This document shows positions 26,683-34,745 of a DNA stretch of 64,000 bases, in pieces. The stretch's first letter is position 1. Each line of letters begins with the position of its first letter. Source of the stretch: Caldisericum exile_A (GTDB lineage Bacteria > Caldisericota > Caldisericia > Caldisericales > Caldisericaceae). The notes under the pieces were generated by a model that saw only the letters and a program-made list of their open reading frames with translations, was not told the origin of the DNA and did not search any database. The position numbers and the translations under genes were made by a program. The DNA is taken from contig NZ_JBLOBF010000002.1 of the NCBI RefSeq assembly GCF_047785965.1, positions 62,001 through 126,000 on the forward strand, read 5' to 3'.

Positions 26683-26776
26683 CAAGTAAGTACAGATATT
26701 CGCCACCGAATACCTGATACCTACCTCCTTTCTTATTCATGCCAGGGAAGGTGCCCCCATCACCTTCCCATTTTTT
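26683..26776 (+). ncRNA. Putative small regulatory RNA with anti-Shine-Dalgarno seed
   Basis: About 94 nt between a consensus promoter and a strong terminator, in the gap between two minus-strand genes. A perfect 6-bp hairpin (TATTCG-CCAC-CGAATA, 26,697-26,712) is followed by an unpaired pyrimidine-rich linker containing ACCTCCTTTCT (26,723-26,733). This is the same as the conserved 3' end of bacterial 16S rRNA and complementary to Shine-Dalgarno sites. The terminator hairpin closes the gene. No reading frame of note is present. Expression is not shown, so this is inference from signals. Confidence 0.65.
26745..26776 (+). terminator. Intrinsic terminator of the small RNA
   Basis: A 9-bp stem GGGAAGGTG / CACCTTCCC (26,745-26,769) with a seven-base loop, then A and six T. 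In plus orientation the only transcript it can serve is the small RNA. It overlaps the stop codon of the minus-strand ABC gene. Confidence 0.88.
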
Positions 26777-28493
26777 ATTTGTATTGCGATTTATAGAATT
26801 CATAGTAAAGACCCTTTTTCTCAAGTAGCTGCTCATGGGTTCCTTCTTCAACAATTCGTCCTTTGTTTAGTACATAAATTCTATTAACGTGCCTTATAGT
26901 CGAAAGTCTATGCGCAATAATTATAGAAGTCCTTCCCTCCATAAGAATCTTTGTACCCTTTTCAATGAGTTCTTCTGTATGTGAATCAATAGAAGATGTT
27001 GCCTCATCTAAAATTAAGATTCTTGGATTATGAATAAGAGCTCTTGCAAAAGAAATGAGTTGGCGCTCACCCATCGAAATATTCTTTCCTTCAGTAGATA
27101 ATTCTGTATATAAGCCGTTGGGTAATCGTTGAATGTAATCATAAATTCCAAGCATATTGCAGACCTTCTCGACATCTTCCACCGAATAGTTATCACCAAG
27201 TGTTATATTATCAAGCACAGTTCCTCTGAAGATAAACACATTCTGTAACACCATACCAAGATATCTTCTAAAATTACTTTTACAAGCAAATTTAAGATCG
27301 TGATCATCAATCGCAACAGTACCATAAGTTGGATCATAAAAACCAAAAATTAAATTAGCTATGGTTGTTTTGCCTGCCCCTGTAAAACCAACTATTGCAA
27401 CACTTTCCCCTTTTTCTACCTCAATATTCACACCTTTAAGAACATCGTTAGAATTATCATAAGAAAAGAAAATATTATCTAGAGTTACCTTTCCTTTTAC
27501 CTCAAATCTTTCGCCACTTTCAAAATTTTCTTCAATTTCATTTCCTTTTATAAACTCATCAATTTTTACCATCGAGGAGATTGCATTTTGCAAAATCGAA
27601 AACTTATCAGAAAGATCACCTAATGGCCCGTAGAGATATGAAAGATAACTGGAAAACGAAATTATTGTGCCTATTGTCCCATGTCCTTTTATTGTAAAGA
27701 TCCCTCCAACAAGCACAAGCAAGAAAATCGAAATATAAGAAGAAATATTAACTGATTGTCTTAATATAACATTTGTAACTTGAGATTTATAAAAGTTATC
27801 TCTAAAATCTTTTGCATATCCTCTGAACTTCTCAATTACACCTTTTTCCATATTAAAAATCTGCACTACATTGATCCCAGTTAATACTTCCTGCATATGG
27901 ATATTCATCTTTGTTAAGGCATCACGCACCTTTTCATATATTCTTTCAACAATATTACCCAAATAAAGGGCAAAGATTACAGCAATCGGCAAGGGTGAAA
28001 GGACAATAAGACCGAGTCCTGGGTTTATAAACATAAGAAAACCAACGGCAAGTGTAATAAATAAAAGATCAGCAAACAACGAGACAAGCCCTGCATTTAG
28101 AAGATCATTCATATTTTCAACATCATTTGTAATGCGAGTTATTATTTTCCCGGAAGGTTCCTTTGAAAAAGAAGCAATTTTGAATCTTGCTACTGTATAA
28201 AACAAATCATGTCTTATATCTTGCATTATTCTTTGTCCTGCATAATTTCCCACATATATTTGTGTTAACTTAAAGATTATATTCGCAATAACAGCAATAA
28301 GAACAAAGGCAAGAAAGTTTGTAATGTTTCCGAAATCTTTTGTAGCAATAAGGGTGTCTATAACATTCTTAATAAGATATGGAATAATAGCAGAGGTAAT
28401 CGAAGAAACAACCATTCCAATAAAGGTAATAAGAAGTAGAACTTTGTATTTTAAAAAATATGGAATAAATCTTTTTATAGATTCTCTTCTCAT
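26775..28493 (-). CDS. ABC exporter subunit (catalytic-glutamate half)
   Basis: 572-residue half-exporter: six membrane helices in the first about 310 residues, then an ATPase domain. Walker A GFTGAGKTT, signature SMGERQ (a variant of LSGGQ), Walker B LILDEATSSID with the catalytic Glu, and the H-loop IIAHRLST. Pairs with the preceding gene (4-bp overlap) as a heterodimer of the TM287/288 type. Lipids, drugs or peptides are possible substrates; not determined. Confidence 0.9.
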   Translation of the reverse strand: MRRESIKRFIPYFLKYKVLLLITFIGMVVSSITSAIIPYLIKNVIDTLIATKDFGNITNFLAFVLIAVIANIIFKLTQIYVGNYAGQRIMQDIRHDLFYTVARFKIASFSKEPSGKIITRITNDVENMNDLLNAGLVSLFADLLFITLAVGFLMFINPGLGLIVLSPLPIAVIFALYLGNIVERIYEKVRDALTKMNIHMQEVLTGINVVQIFNMEKGVIEKFRGYAKDFRDNFYKSQVTNVILRQSVNISSYISIFLLVLVGGIFTIKGHGTIGTIISFSSYLSYLYGPLGDLSDKFSILQNAISSMVKIDEFIKGNEIEENFESGERFEVKGKVTLDNIFFSYDNSNDVLKGVNIEVEKGESVAIVGFTGAGKTTIANLIFGFYDPTYGTVAIDDHDLKFACKSNFRRYLGMVLQNVFIFRGTVLDNITLGDNYSVEDVEKVCNMLGIYDYIQRLPNGLYTELSTEGKNISMGERQLISFARALIHNPRILILDEATSSIDSHTEELIEKGTKILMEGRTSIIIAHRLSTIRHVNRIYVLNKGRIVEEGTHEQLLEKKGLYYEFYKSQYK

Positions 28494-30199
28494 AAATTAG
28501 CCTCAAGAAGTTGTTTTCTGTAAAGATGATAGAAATACCCTTCTTTTGCGATTAGTTCGTTGAATGTACCTTCTTCAATAATTCTTCCATCAACAAGCAC
28601 AAAAATGCGATCTGCGATAAGAAGGGAGCTCAGCCTCTCAGAAGTCATAATGACTGTAAGTCCATTTTTTATGAAATATTCTTCAAGATTTCTGATAATG
28701 TTATTTTCAGTCTTGAAGTCAACGCTTGCAAGGGCATCATCAAGGATAAGATACGGACGTTTAGTCAACAATGCACGTGCTATTGCAATCCTCTGTCTTT
28801 CTCCACCAGATAAAGTTATTCCTTGTTCTCCAACTATAGTGTCGAAACCATCTTTAAAAGTCATTATATCATCATAAATACATGCAACTTTTGCAACATT
28901 TTCAATTTCATCTCTTGTTGCATCAGGATTGCCAACTTTTATGTTATTGTGTATAGTATCAGAAAACAAGAATCCTTCCTGAGGAACATAAGCAAATATT
29001 TTCTTTATGCTCTCAAATGAAATATCGTTAATGTCTACGCCATCGTAATAAATTGAACCTCTTTTTGCGTCAACTATTTTAAGAAGTAAATTTATCAAGG
29101 TCGTCTTACCAGATCCGGGTGCACCAGTAATGCCTATTACCTCACCTTTATTTATGTTGAGGCTAATGCCTTTGAGAACTTCAATATTTCCATCAAAGGA
29201 GAAGCTCAAATCTTTTATATGTATTCTATCTATGTTGCTAATTAATTTCCCTAATTTCTCTTTTGGCTGATTTAGCACCTCTTCAATTCTTGAAAGGGAT
29301 GCAGTTGCCCTTTGGTAAAGAGCGATAGAAAATCCTACTGCCATCATCGGCCATGTTAAAGTTTCTATATATTGAAAGAAAGCAGCTATAGTACCCATCC
29401 CTACAATGCCCTTAATATATAGAACCCCACCATAAAAGATGAGTATAAGATTTGCTGTATTTATCATGAAGCTTACGATTGGATCAAAAAAGCCGTCGAG
29501 TTTTACAAGTCGCATGTTTTCCTTCAAGTACTCCTGATTGACGTTATGAAAAATTCGCGTAAAATATTGCTCTTTAACAAATGCCTTGATAACTCTAATT
29601 CCATTAACAAGTTCTCTTACGCGTACGCTCATATCTGCAAATATCATATTGATCCTTTTATAAATTTTGTGAATCTTTGTCCCAAAATTCAAAGCAAGTG
29701 GAAAGAGAAATAGAAGAGGAAGACTTACAGCAATTGTAAGTTTAAGATTCATTCGAGCCATAAACACAAATGTAGTTATTCCCAAAACAAATACATCAAT
29801 AATTGCAAGGAATCCCATAATTAAAAACATTCTAACAGCCTGAGTATCGTTTGTTACTCTCGACATCAAGTCTCCTATTTCGAATTTTTCAAGAACTTTG
29901 CGTTTAAAAAAAACAAAATTTTCGAAAATTTTGTTTTTGAGCTCGTAATCAAAACTCAAGACAGCCTTACGAAGTAAGCTTTGGTAAACAAACCTGAGAC
30001 TAACTATTCCAAAAGCAAGGATAATAATATAGATGGAAAACTTAATAAGATTATTTATATTCTTTTGAGAGATACTGTCAATAGCAAATCTTGTAAATTG
30101 TGGAAGATAAACCTGTGCAAAATCAACAATTATTAAAAGAGAAACAATTGCAATGTATCTTAAAAATTCTTTTTTGAAATACTCTTTAAGCGTTTTCAT
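28490..30199 (-). CDS. ABC exporter subunit (degenerate-site half)
   Basis: 569-residue half-exporter with six N-terminal membrane helices and a C-terminal ATPase. Walker A GAPGSGKTT and signature LSGGERQ are canonical. Walker B is LILDDALAS, with Asp at the catalytic Glu position, and the usual switch His appears replaced (IMTSERLSS in place of the typical HR). These changes mark the degenerate site of a heterodimeric exporter. It overlaps the DUF6580-like gene by 14 bp. Confidence 0.9.
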   Translation of the reverse strand: MKTLKEYFKKEFLRYIAIVSLLIIVDFAQVYLPQFTRFAIDSISQKNINNLIKFSIYIIILAFGIVSLRFVYQSLLRKAVLSFDYELKNKIFENFVFFKRKVLEKFEIGDLMSRVTNDTQAVRMFLIMGFLAIIDVFVLGITTFVFMARMNLKLTIAVSLPLLFLFPLALNFGTKIHKIYKRINMIFADMSVRVRELVNGIRVIKAFVKEQYFTRIFHNVNQEYLKENMRLVKLDGFFDPIVSFMINTANLILIFYGGVLYIKGIVGMGTIAAFFQYIETLTWPMMAVGFSIALYQRATASLSRIEEVLNQPKEKLGKLISNIDRIHIKDLSFSFDGNIEVLKGISLNINKGEVIGITGAPGSGKTTLINLLLKIVDAKRGSIYYDGVDINDISFESIKKIFAYVPQEGFLFSDTIHNNIKVGNPDATRDEIENVAKVACIYDDIMTFKDGFDTIVGEQGITLSGGERQRIAIARALLTKRPYLILDDALASVDFKTENNIIRNLEEYFIKNGLTVIMTSERLSSLLIADRIFVLVDGRIIEEGTFNELIAKEGYFYHLYRKQLLEANL

Positions 30200-30737
30200 T
30201 ACTTAAAAATTCTTTTGAAACCTCTTTTCCAAAGCCTAATTCATTAACAGTTACAAATACTATAAAAGAAAATGCAAAGTTAAATAATGCTTGATTTCTA
30301 AGAAATGGTAAACCTGCAAGCATACAGCTAATATAACCCGCAATAGTTTTAGGATAAAAATTAAAAACAAAGAAAACAAGGCTGTTCGTAATGAAATAAA
30401 AGACAAGCGTACCGACAATCTCCATTATAACAACATTGAGGACTTTCTTACCTCGAAGCATGTATTGAGTTAGTATAACTAACAACCAGCCAAAAATTAC
30501 GATTACTTCCCATCTAAAATCAAATGGAATATGTAATAAAACATTTAACAATACATCAGAAATAACCACAAGAAGTGGAATTATTGATAATGCAACCTTT
30601 TTATCGTAACTAAGTAAAGTAAAAGCAATCAAACTTGATAAAAACTCAACATTTGGAAGCTTAAATGGAATAAGTCTGTAGAACACGGAAACTAATGCAA
30701 AAAAAATAAACACTGCGAATTTTAAATTCCTTTTCAT
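30186..30737 (-). CDS. DUF6580-like membrane protein
   Basis: 183 residues with about five hydrophobic segments. RLIPFKLPNVEFLSSL near the start and the segment TNSLVFFVFNFYPKTIAG leading to AGLPFLRNQ match the DUF6580 pattern, an ECF-transporter-like family of unknown role. It sits between the reductase-like flavoprotein and the ABC exporter in one operon, so a shared small-molecule or lipid theme is possible. Confidence 0.65.
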   Translation of the reverse strand: MKRNLKFAVFIFFALVSVFYRLIPFKLPNVEFLSSLIAFTLLSYDKKVALSIIPLLVVISDVLLNVLLHIPFDFRWEVIVIFGWLLVILTQYMLRGKKVLNVVIMEIVGTLVFYFITNSLVFFVFNFYPKTIAGYISCMLAGLPFLRNQALFNFAFSFIVFVTVNELGFGKEVSKEFLSNENA

Positions 30738-30745
30738 GATACCTC

Positions 30746-31861
30746 CTAAATTATTTTAAGTAATTTCAAAATTAACATTGCAATTTTTACCTCAATATGC
30801 TTCGATTTTGAGAATCTTTCAAACACAGATTTATAAGATAAATATCCTGTTTCATTTTGAGAATTTACAACAAATTCGAGAATATGCGGTTTAAAAATAA
30901 TACTTTTTAATAGCGAAAGCATTGGATAGAATACGCTTGAAAGGATTAACGCATATTTAAATTCCTCAAAGATAGTTGCATTTAATTTTTCAACATAATT
31001 TGCGAAAGAAAAGCTTCCTTTATCGAAATTTTCCTTAATTGACTCTGCAAGTAGTTTTGAAGAATAAATGGAATGATAAATACCCGCTGCGTTGAATGGA
31101 TCAACAATGGAACCAGCCTCGCCAACAAGGACAACTCTTCCTTTGAAGATATTTAAATCCTTATCCCACAGAGAAATGGGATATACTTTTATCTGCGCGG
31201 CTGTTTTATCTACAAGATTTGACAAGCCTCTTTTATAATACTTCTTTAAGGATCCTGCACCAACAGATGTAACATTATTTTTATCAAATCTCCATCCATA
31301 ACCAAGGGAAACATCTCCTAAAAACACGTTTAAACTTTCCCCATAATCGATTTTCGGAATCTCCTTTTCTTCTGCAATTACTATTTTTGATTTTTTGTTA
31401 AGACCTGAAAGAACTGAAACAATACTTCCAATACCATCTGCACCTACAAGGAGTTTAGTTTCATAAATATTTTTGTCAGTTTTTACAATAATGTTATTCT
31501 TGCTTTCCTCAAACGAAATAAATCTTTCGTTGTAATGGATATTAATACCTCTACGCAGGCTTTCATCAAACTGGCTACGCATAACTCCGTACGCAAAAGG
31601 CTCATCAAATTTTGCTGATGCAACAAGTTTTCTTTTATAAAAGACATTGAATAAGTTATAAGAGGTATATGGGAAATTAGTTTTAACACCTTCTGGCAAA
31701 ATGTCAAAAATTCCCTTTGGAAGTCCTCCTGCACAGGTTTTGTCCCTAAAATGTTCGCCTCTCTCAATAACAAGCGTTTCAATATTATAATTACCCAGAA
31801 AATGGGCAAGTGTTGCACCAGCAGGACCACCACCAATTATTATTACATCATGCTTTTCCAT
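30746..31861 (-). CDS. Geranylgeranyl reductase-family FAD oxidoreductase
   Basis: 371-residue flavoprotein of the p-hydroxybenzoate hydroxylase fold. The FAD site IIIGGGPAGATLA begins at residue 6, followed by TCAGGLPKGI (the CGG-like motif near the N-terminus of GGR proteins) and VGDAGSI-like VGEAGSIVDPFNAAGI. Members reduce polyprenyl chains or act as halogenase/epoxidase relatives; the substrate here is unknown. The ATG is only 7 bases after the CCA end of tRNA-Ser, so both come from one transcript. Confidence 0.82.
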   Translation of the reverse strand: MEKHDVIIIGGGPAGATLAHFLGNYNIETLVIERGEHFRDKTCAGGLPKGIFDILPEGVKTNFPYTSYNLFNVFYKRKLVASAKFDEPFAYGVMRSQFDESLRRGINIHYNERFISFEESKNNIIVKTDKNIYETKLLVGADGIGSIVSVLSGLNKKSKIVIAEEKEIPKIDYGESLNVFLGDVSLGYGWRFDKNNVTSVGAGSLKKYYKRGLSNLVDKTAAQIKVYPISLWDKDLNIFKGRVVLVGEAGSIVDPFNAAGIYHSIYSSKLLAESIKENFDKGSFSFANYVEKLNATIFEEFKYALILSSVFYPMLSLLKSIIFKPHILEFVVNSQNETGYLSYKSVFERFSKSKHIEVKIAMLILKLLKII

Positions 31862-31868
31862 ATTTCCC

Positions 31869-31958
31869 TGGCGGAGAGGGTGGGATTTGAACCCACGAGA
31901 AGGTTGCCCTTCTACCTGATTTCGAGTCAGGCGCTTTCAACCACTCAGCCACCTCTCC
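31869..31958 (-). tRNA. tRNA-Ser (anticodon CGA)
   Basis: 90-nt class II tRNA with encoded CCA. Acceptor GGAGAGG/CCTCTCC with discriminator G, anticodon stem CCTGA/TCAGG with loop CTCGAAA, hence anticodon CGA reading UCG. The long variable arm GAAGG-GCAA-CCTTC and the T arm GTGGG-TTCAAAT-CCCAC are complete. Plus-strand 31,952-31,958 encodes the 5' end. Confidence 0.97.
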
Positions 31959-31965
31959 AGAAGAT

Positions 31966-31993
31966 ATTATATAAGAAGTGATCTTTTTATCAA
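31966..31993 (-). promoter_or_regulatory. Promoter of tRNA-Ser and the downstream operon
   Basis: On the minus strand TTGATA (31,993-31,988), 16-bp spacer, TATAAT (31,971-31,966). Initiation 7-8 bases downstream falls at 31,959-31,958, the mature 5' end of the tRNA, so little or no 5' leader is predicted. Confidence 0.65.
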
Positions 31994-31998
31994 ATCTC

Positions 31999-32007
31999 TG
32001 GTATAAT
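31999..32007 (+). promoter_or_regulatory. Extended -10 promoter of the alpha/beta hydrolase gene (leaderless)
   Basis: TGGTATAAT on the plus strand, five bases before the GTG start at 32,013. It overlaps the upstream part of the divergent tRNA-Ser promoter, so the two may compete. Confidence 0.6.
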
Positions 32008-32012
32008 ATTTT

Positions 32013-32960
32013 GTGATTTACGATATCCCTCAAGCAAAAGTTGAATTTAAAGAGGAAAATTACAAAACATTTAATAACTACAAAATTATAAGGATCATAT
32101 CCAATAGTATTCTCGCCTCAAACTTTAAAGAAAACGATACAAACATTGCATATCTTTTTCTTCCCATGAGTAGCTTCTTCGACAGAGTTGTCATATTACT
32201 ACATGGGATGGGGAAAAGAAATAAAAGACACCTTGAATACTTTGGACATAGATTTGCAAAAATTGGAATTCCACTTATTATGCCTATACTTCCATTCCAT
32301 AATGAAAGGAAGATCACGGGATATAAAGATGGTGAGAAGTTCCTTGCTGATGATATAGAAGCTTCGATCAGAAACTACAGACAGGCAATTGTAGATATAA
32401 GGATAAATTTAAACTACCTTGACAGAAAAGGATTAGCGAAAAATGGTTATACCCTTGCTGGATTTAGTTTTGGAGGAATGATTGGCACAATTTTAATGGG
32501 AATTGAAAAAAGAATTAGAAATGGAATGCTTGTTGCAACGGGTGGCGATTTCGAATATATCACTTGGAAAAGTCTTGCAACTCAAATCATACGAAAAAAG
32601 TATGAAACAGAAACAGATTATGAAACATACGGTTGCACTTACGAAAAATGTAAAGAACTCCATAAGGATTATTGGGAAATTCTTAAGAAAATAAAAACTA
32701 CTAATGATATTGATAAAATAGAGTTTAAAAAGGGATGCTTTTTATTTGATCCCCTAACCTTTGCGCCTCTAATTAATGGGAGAAAAGTTATAATTGTTCG
32801 TGCTATTTTTGATGAAATTTTTCCAAAGGAATCTACACTTGCGCTGAAAAGAGCAATTACAACTTCTGAACTCATAAACCTTTTGAGCGACCACTTTCTT
32901 ATAATAGCGTATAGAAGATTTCTATTTAATAAGATATTAGAACTTGTAAAGGAGGCATAA
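32013..32960 (+). CDS. Alpha/beta hydrolase
   Basis: 315-residue alpha/beta hydrolase. VILLHGMGKRNKRH gives the oxyanion region, GFSFGG the nucleophile elbow (Ser about 156), VRAIFDEIFP the acid and LLSDHFLI the catalytic His. No signal peptide; the substrate is not evident. The start is GTG at 32,013, placed at the expected transcription start of a leaderless message. The next gene begins one base after its stop. Confidence 0.78.
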   Translation: MIYDIPQAKVEFKEENYKTFNNYKIIRIISNSILASNFKENDTNIAYLFLPMSSFFDRVVILLHGMGKRNKRHLEYFGHRFAKIGIPLIMPILPFHNERKITGYKDGEKFLADDIEASIRNYRQAIVDIRINLNYLDRKGLAKNGYTLAGFSFGGMIGTILMGIEKRIRNGMLVATGGDFEYITWKSLATQIIRKKYETETDYETYGCTYEKCKELHKDYWEILKKIKTTNDIDKIEFKKGCFLFDPLTFAPLINGRKVIIVRAIFDEIFPKESTLALKRAITTSELINLLSDHFLIIAYRRFLFNKILELVKEA

Positions 32961-32961
32961 T

Positions 32962-33387
32962 ATGGAAATATTGGGATTGCTTGACTTAAACAAGTTAAGA
33001 ATTTCAAACAATGAAGAAGTAAATCAAGAGAACTACAGGGTTTTTTCTTATAGACTTTCAGAATTTGGCGCAAATGGGATATATGTTAAGGGTATAAAAA
33101 ATGAATCTGATCTCAATTTTATAGAGGAATTAAAAAAAGAAATTGATATCCCAATTTTGAAAGATGGGGATTTAAAAGAAATTACTAATGTCAAAGATTT
33201 TCTTGATGGGAAAACAGGATCAACCCTTATTATAGAAGAAGAATACATTTTAGAGCATTTTGATGGAAGAAGAGAATTCATACCAATTTATACAGCCTTG
33301 ATAGCATATAAAGCAAAAAATGAGGGTTTTAAAACCCTCATTGCAAGTGATATAGAAGCAGTAAAAGCTTCTTTAAGATTCGAATAA
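32962..33387 (+). CDS. Small protein resembling a HisA-type half barrel
   Basis: 141 residues, no family recognised with certainty. The first half has YRLSEFGANGIYVKGI, then LNFIEELKKEIDIPILKDGDL, and a third strand with TLIIEEEYILE; this beta-alpha rhythm resembles half of a HisA/HisF phosphate-binding barrel. The glycine-rich phosphate loops of HisA are not visible, so catalysis is doubtful. Its coding sequence contains the mtnA terminator on the other strand. Confidence 0.5.
   Translation: MEILGLLDLNKLRISNNEEVNQENYRVFSYRLSEFGANGIYVKGIKNESDLNFIEELKKEIDIPILKDGDLKEITNVKDFLDGKTGSTLIIEEEYILEHFDGRREFIPIYTALIAYKAKNEGFKTLIASDIEAVKASLRFE
33315..33340 (-). terminator. Terminator of mtnA inside the convergent gene
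   Basis: The perfect 20-bp palindrome at 33,321-33,340 (8-bp stem TGAGGGTT/AACCCTCA) is followed on the minus strand by six T. It lies within the coding region of the plus-strand gene, 33 bp beyond the mtnA stop. Confidence 0.75.
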
Positions 33388-34410
33388 CTTCTTGATAGTT
33401 TTCTTGAAAGGTGGGTATGCTACACCTTTATCTGTAATTATGCCTGTAATTAACTCATGAGGAGTGATATCAAAGGAAAAATTATACACTTCCACACCAA
33501 GAGGAGCAACTCTCTTTTCCATGCAGTGAGTTACTTCGTCAGGATTTCTCTCTTCAATTGGAATCTCTTTACCACTTTCTATATTGAGATCAATTGTTGA
33601 AAGAGGTGCCGCAACGTAGAAAGGAATTTTATGGAAGTGTGCCAAAACTGCGAGCATATATGTACCAACCTTATTTGCGGTATCACCATTTGATGCAATT
33701 CTGTCTGCACCTGTAATTATTCCTGTGACAAGCCCTTTTTGCATGATAAACGCTGCCATGTTGTCGGTTATAAGCTTAAATGGAATGCCTGCCTCTTTTA
33801 ACTCAAATGCTGTAAGGCGAGCACCTTGCAAATATGGACGAGTTTCAAGAGCAATTACAGAAATATTTTTATACTTCTCAAAAGCTCTTTTAATTACGGA
33901 GAATGCAGTTCCATGTTTTACTGTAGCCAATTCACCTGTATTGCATATTGTCATTATGGTATCATTATCAGAGAATAGCTCAGAACCATATTCACCAATT
34001 TTAAAGTTCCTTTCTACATCTTCTTTTTCTATATTCTTTGCTTCCTCAAGGACAATTTCTTTCAGTTCCTCAACACTTTTTTCCTTGTTTAAAAGGATTC
34101 TATCAAGAATTCTTTTAGTAGCCCATGCAAGGTTCACCGCTGTAGGTCTTGCACTATCAAGATAACTTTTTAACTCTGTTACTTTCTTAATGAATTCTTC
34201 CTTAGTTCCTTCAAAATCCCTAAGACCGAGATACATCCCATATGCGGCAGCAACACCAATTGCAGGTGCACCTCTAATCTTCATCTTATTAATTGCTTCC
34301 CATACATCAGAAGCACTTCTGCACTCCACGTCAATAACTTCAAAAGGAAGATACCTCTGATCTAAAATGTGAAGAATACTTCCATCAAAATAAAGAGAAC
34401 GGATCTCCAT
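33373..34410 (-). CDS. mtnA: S-methyl-5-thioribose-1-phosphate isomerase
   Basis: Isomerises methylthioribose-1-phosphate to the ribulose form in methionine salvage; homologues in some organisms act on ribose-1,5-bisphosphate or 5-deoxyribose-1-phosphate. The 345 residues contain MRGAPAIGVAAAYG, the catalytic Cys in TICNTGELAT, and the Asp in GADRIASNGDTANKVGT. The stop overlaps the end of the convergent gene by 15 bp. It starts 7 bp after rpmB with no clear ribosome site. Confidence 0.92.
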   Translation of the reverse strand: MEIRSLYFDGSILHILDQRYLPFEVIDVECRSASDVWEAINKMKIRGAPAIGVAAAYGMYLGLRDFEGTKEEFIKKVTELKSYLDSARPTAVNLAWATKRILDRILLNKEKSVEELKEIVLEEAKNIEKEDVERNFKIGEYGSELFSDNDTIMTICNTGELATVKHGTAFSVIKRAFEKYKNISVIALETRPYLQGARLTAFELKEAGIPFKLITDNMAAFIMQKGLVTGIITGADRIASNGDTANKVGTYMLAVLAHFHKIPFYVAAPLSTIDLNIESGKEIPIEERNPDEVTHCMEKRVAPLGVEVYNFSFDITPHELITGIITDKGVAYPPFKKTIKKLFES

Positions 34411-34417
34411 AGCTTAA

Positions 34418-34597
34418 CTATATTTTGTATTTATTGAGACAATCCGAACAAACTCTTAAAACTTTTATCTCACCATTTATCATAACTTTTGCCTTATGAA
34501 GATTTGGAAGAAATCTTCTCTTAGTTTTTCTGTTAGAGTGGCTTACTCTATTACCCGTTATCGGACCCTTTCCACAAATTTCACATCTATTTGCCAT
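34418..34597 (-). CDS. rpmB: Ribosomal protein bL28
   Basis: 59-residue large-subunit protein, short but complete. MANRCEICGKGPITGNRVSHS is the bL28 N-terminus, then TKRRFLPNLHKAKV. Two cysteine pairs (C5-x2-C8 and C50-x2-C53) make it the zinc-binding form. A GGAGGT site precedes the ATG. rpmB opposite the Asp23-like gene and fakA is the same neighbourhood as rpmB-yloU-yloV in Bacillus. Confidence 0.95.
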   Translation of the reverse strand: MANRCEICGKGPITGNRVSHSNRKTKRRFLPNLHKAKVMINGEIKVLRVCSDCLNKYKI

Positions 34598-34714
34598 ATC
34601 TTACCTCCAAACTTTGTAAATATTTTTCAAAAATTACCTATATATTTTATAGATTTTGTTAATATTTGCAAGTAGATTAGAAAATAGACAAAAATTTTCA
34701 AAAATCCCCAATTA

Positions 34715-34723
34715 TGTTATAAT
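34715..34723 (+). promoter_or_regulatory. Extended -10 promoter of the Asp23-fakA operon
   Basis: TGTTATAAT (TG extension plus TATAAT at 34,718-34,723). A TTGGAGG ribosome site lies before the ATG at 34,746, giving a leader of about 16 bases. Confidence 0.65.
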
Positions 34724-34745
34724 TTATAAAACTTTGGAGGTTAAA

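Noticed and set aside
26700..26745. Strong ribosome site AAAGGAGGT on the minus strand as part of the MFS leader
   Set aside because: No start codon follows at usable spacing and the MFS gene has its own GGAGG site; the plus-strand promoter and terminator explain the sequence better.
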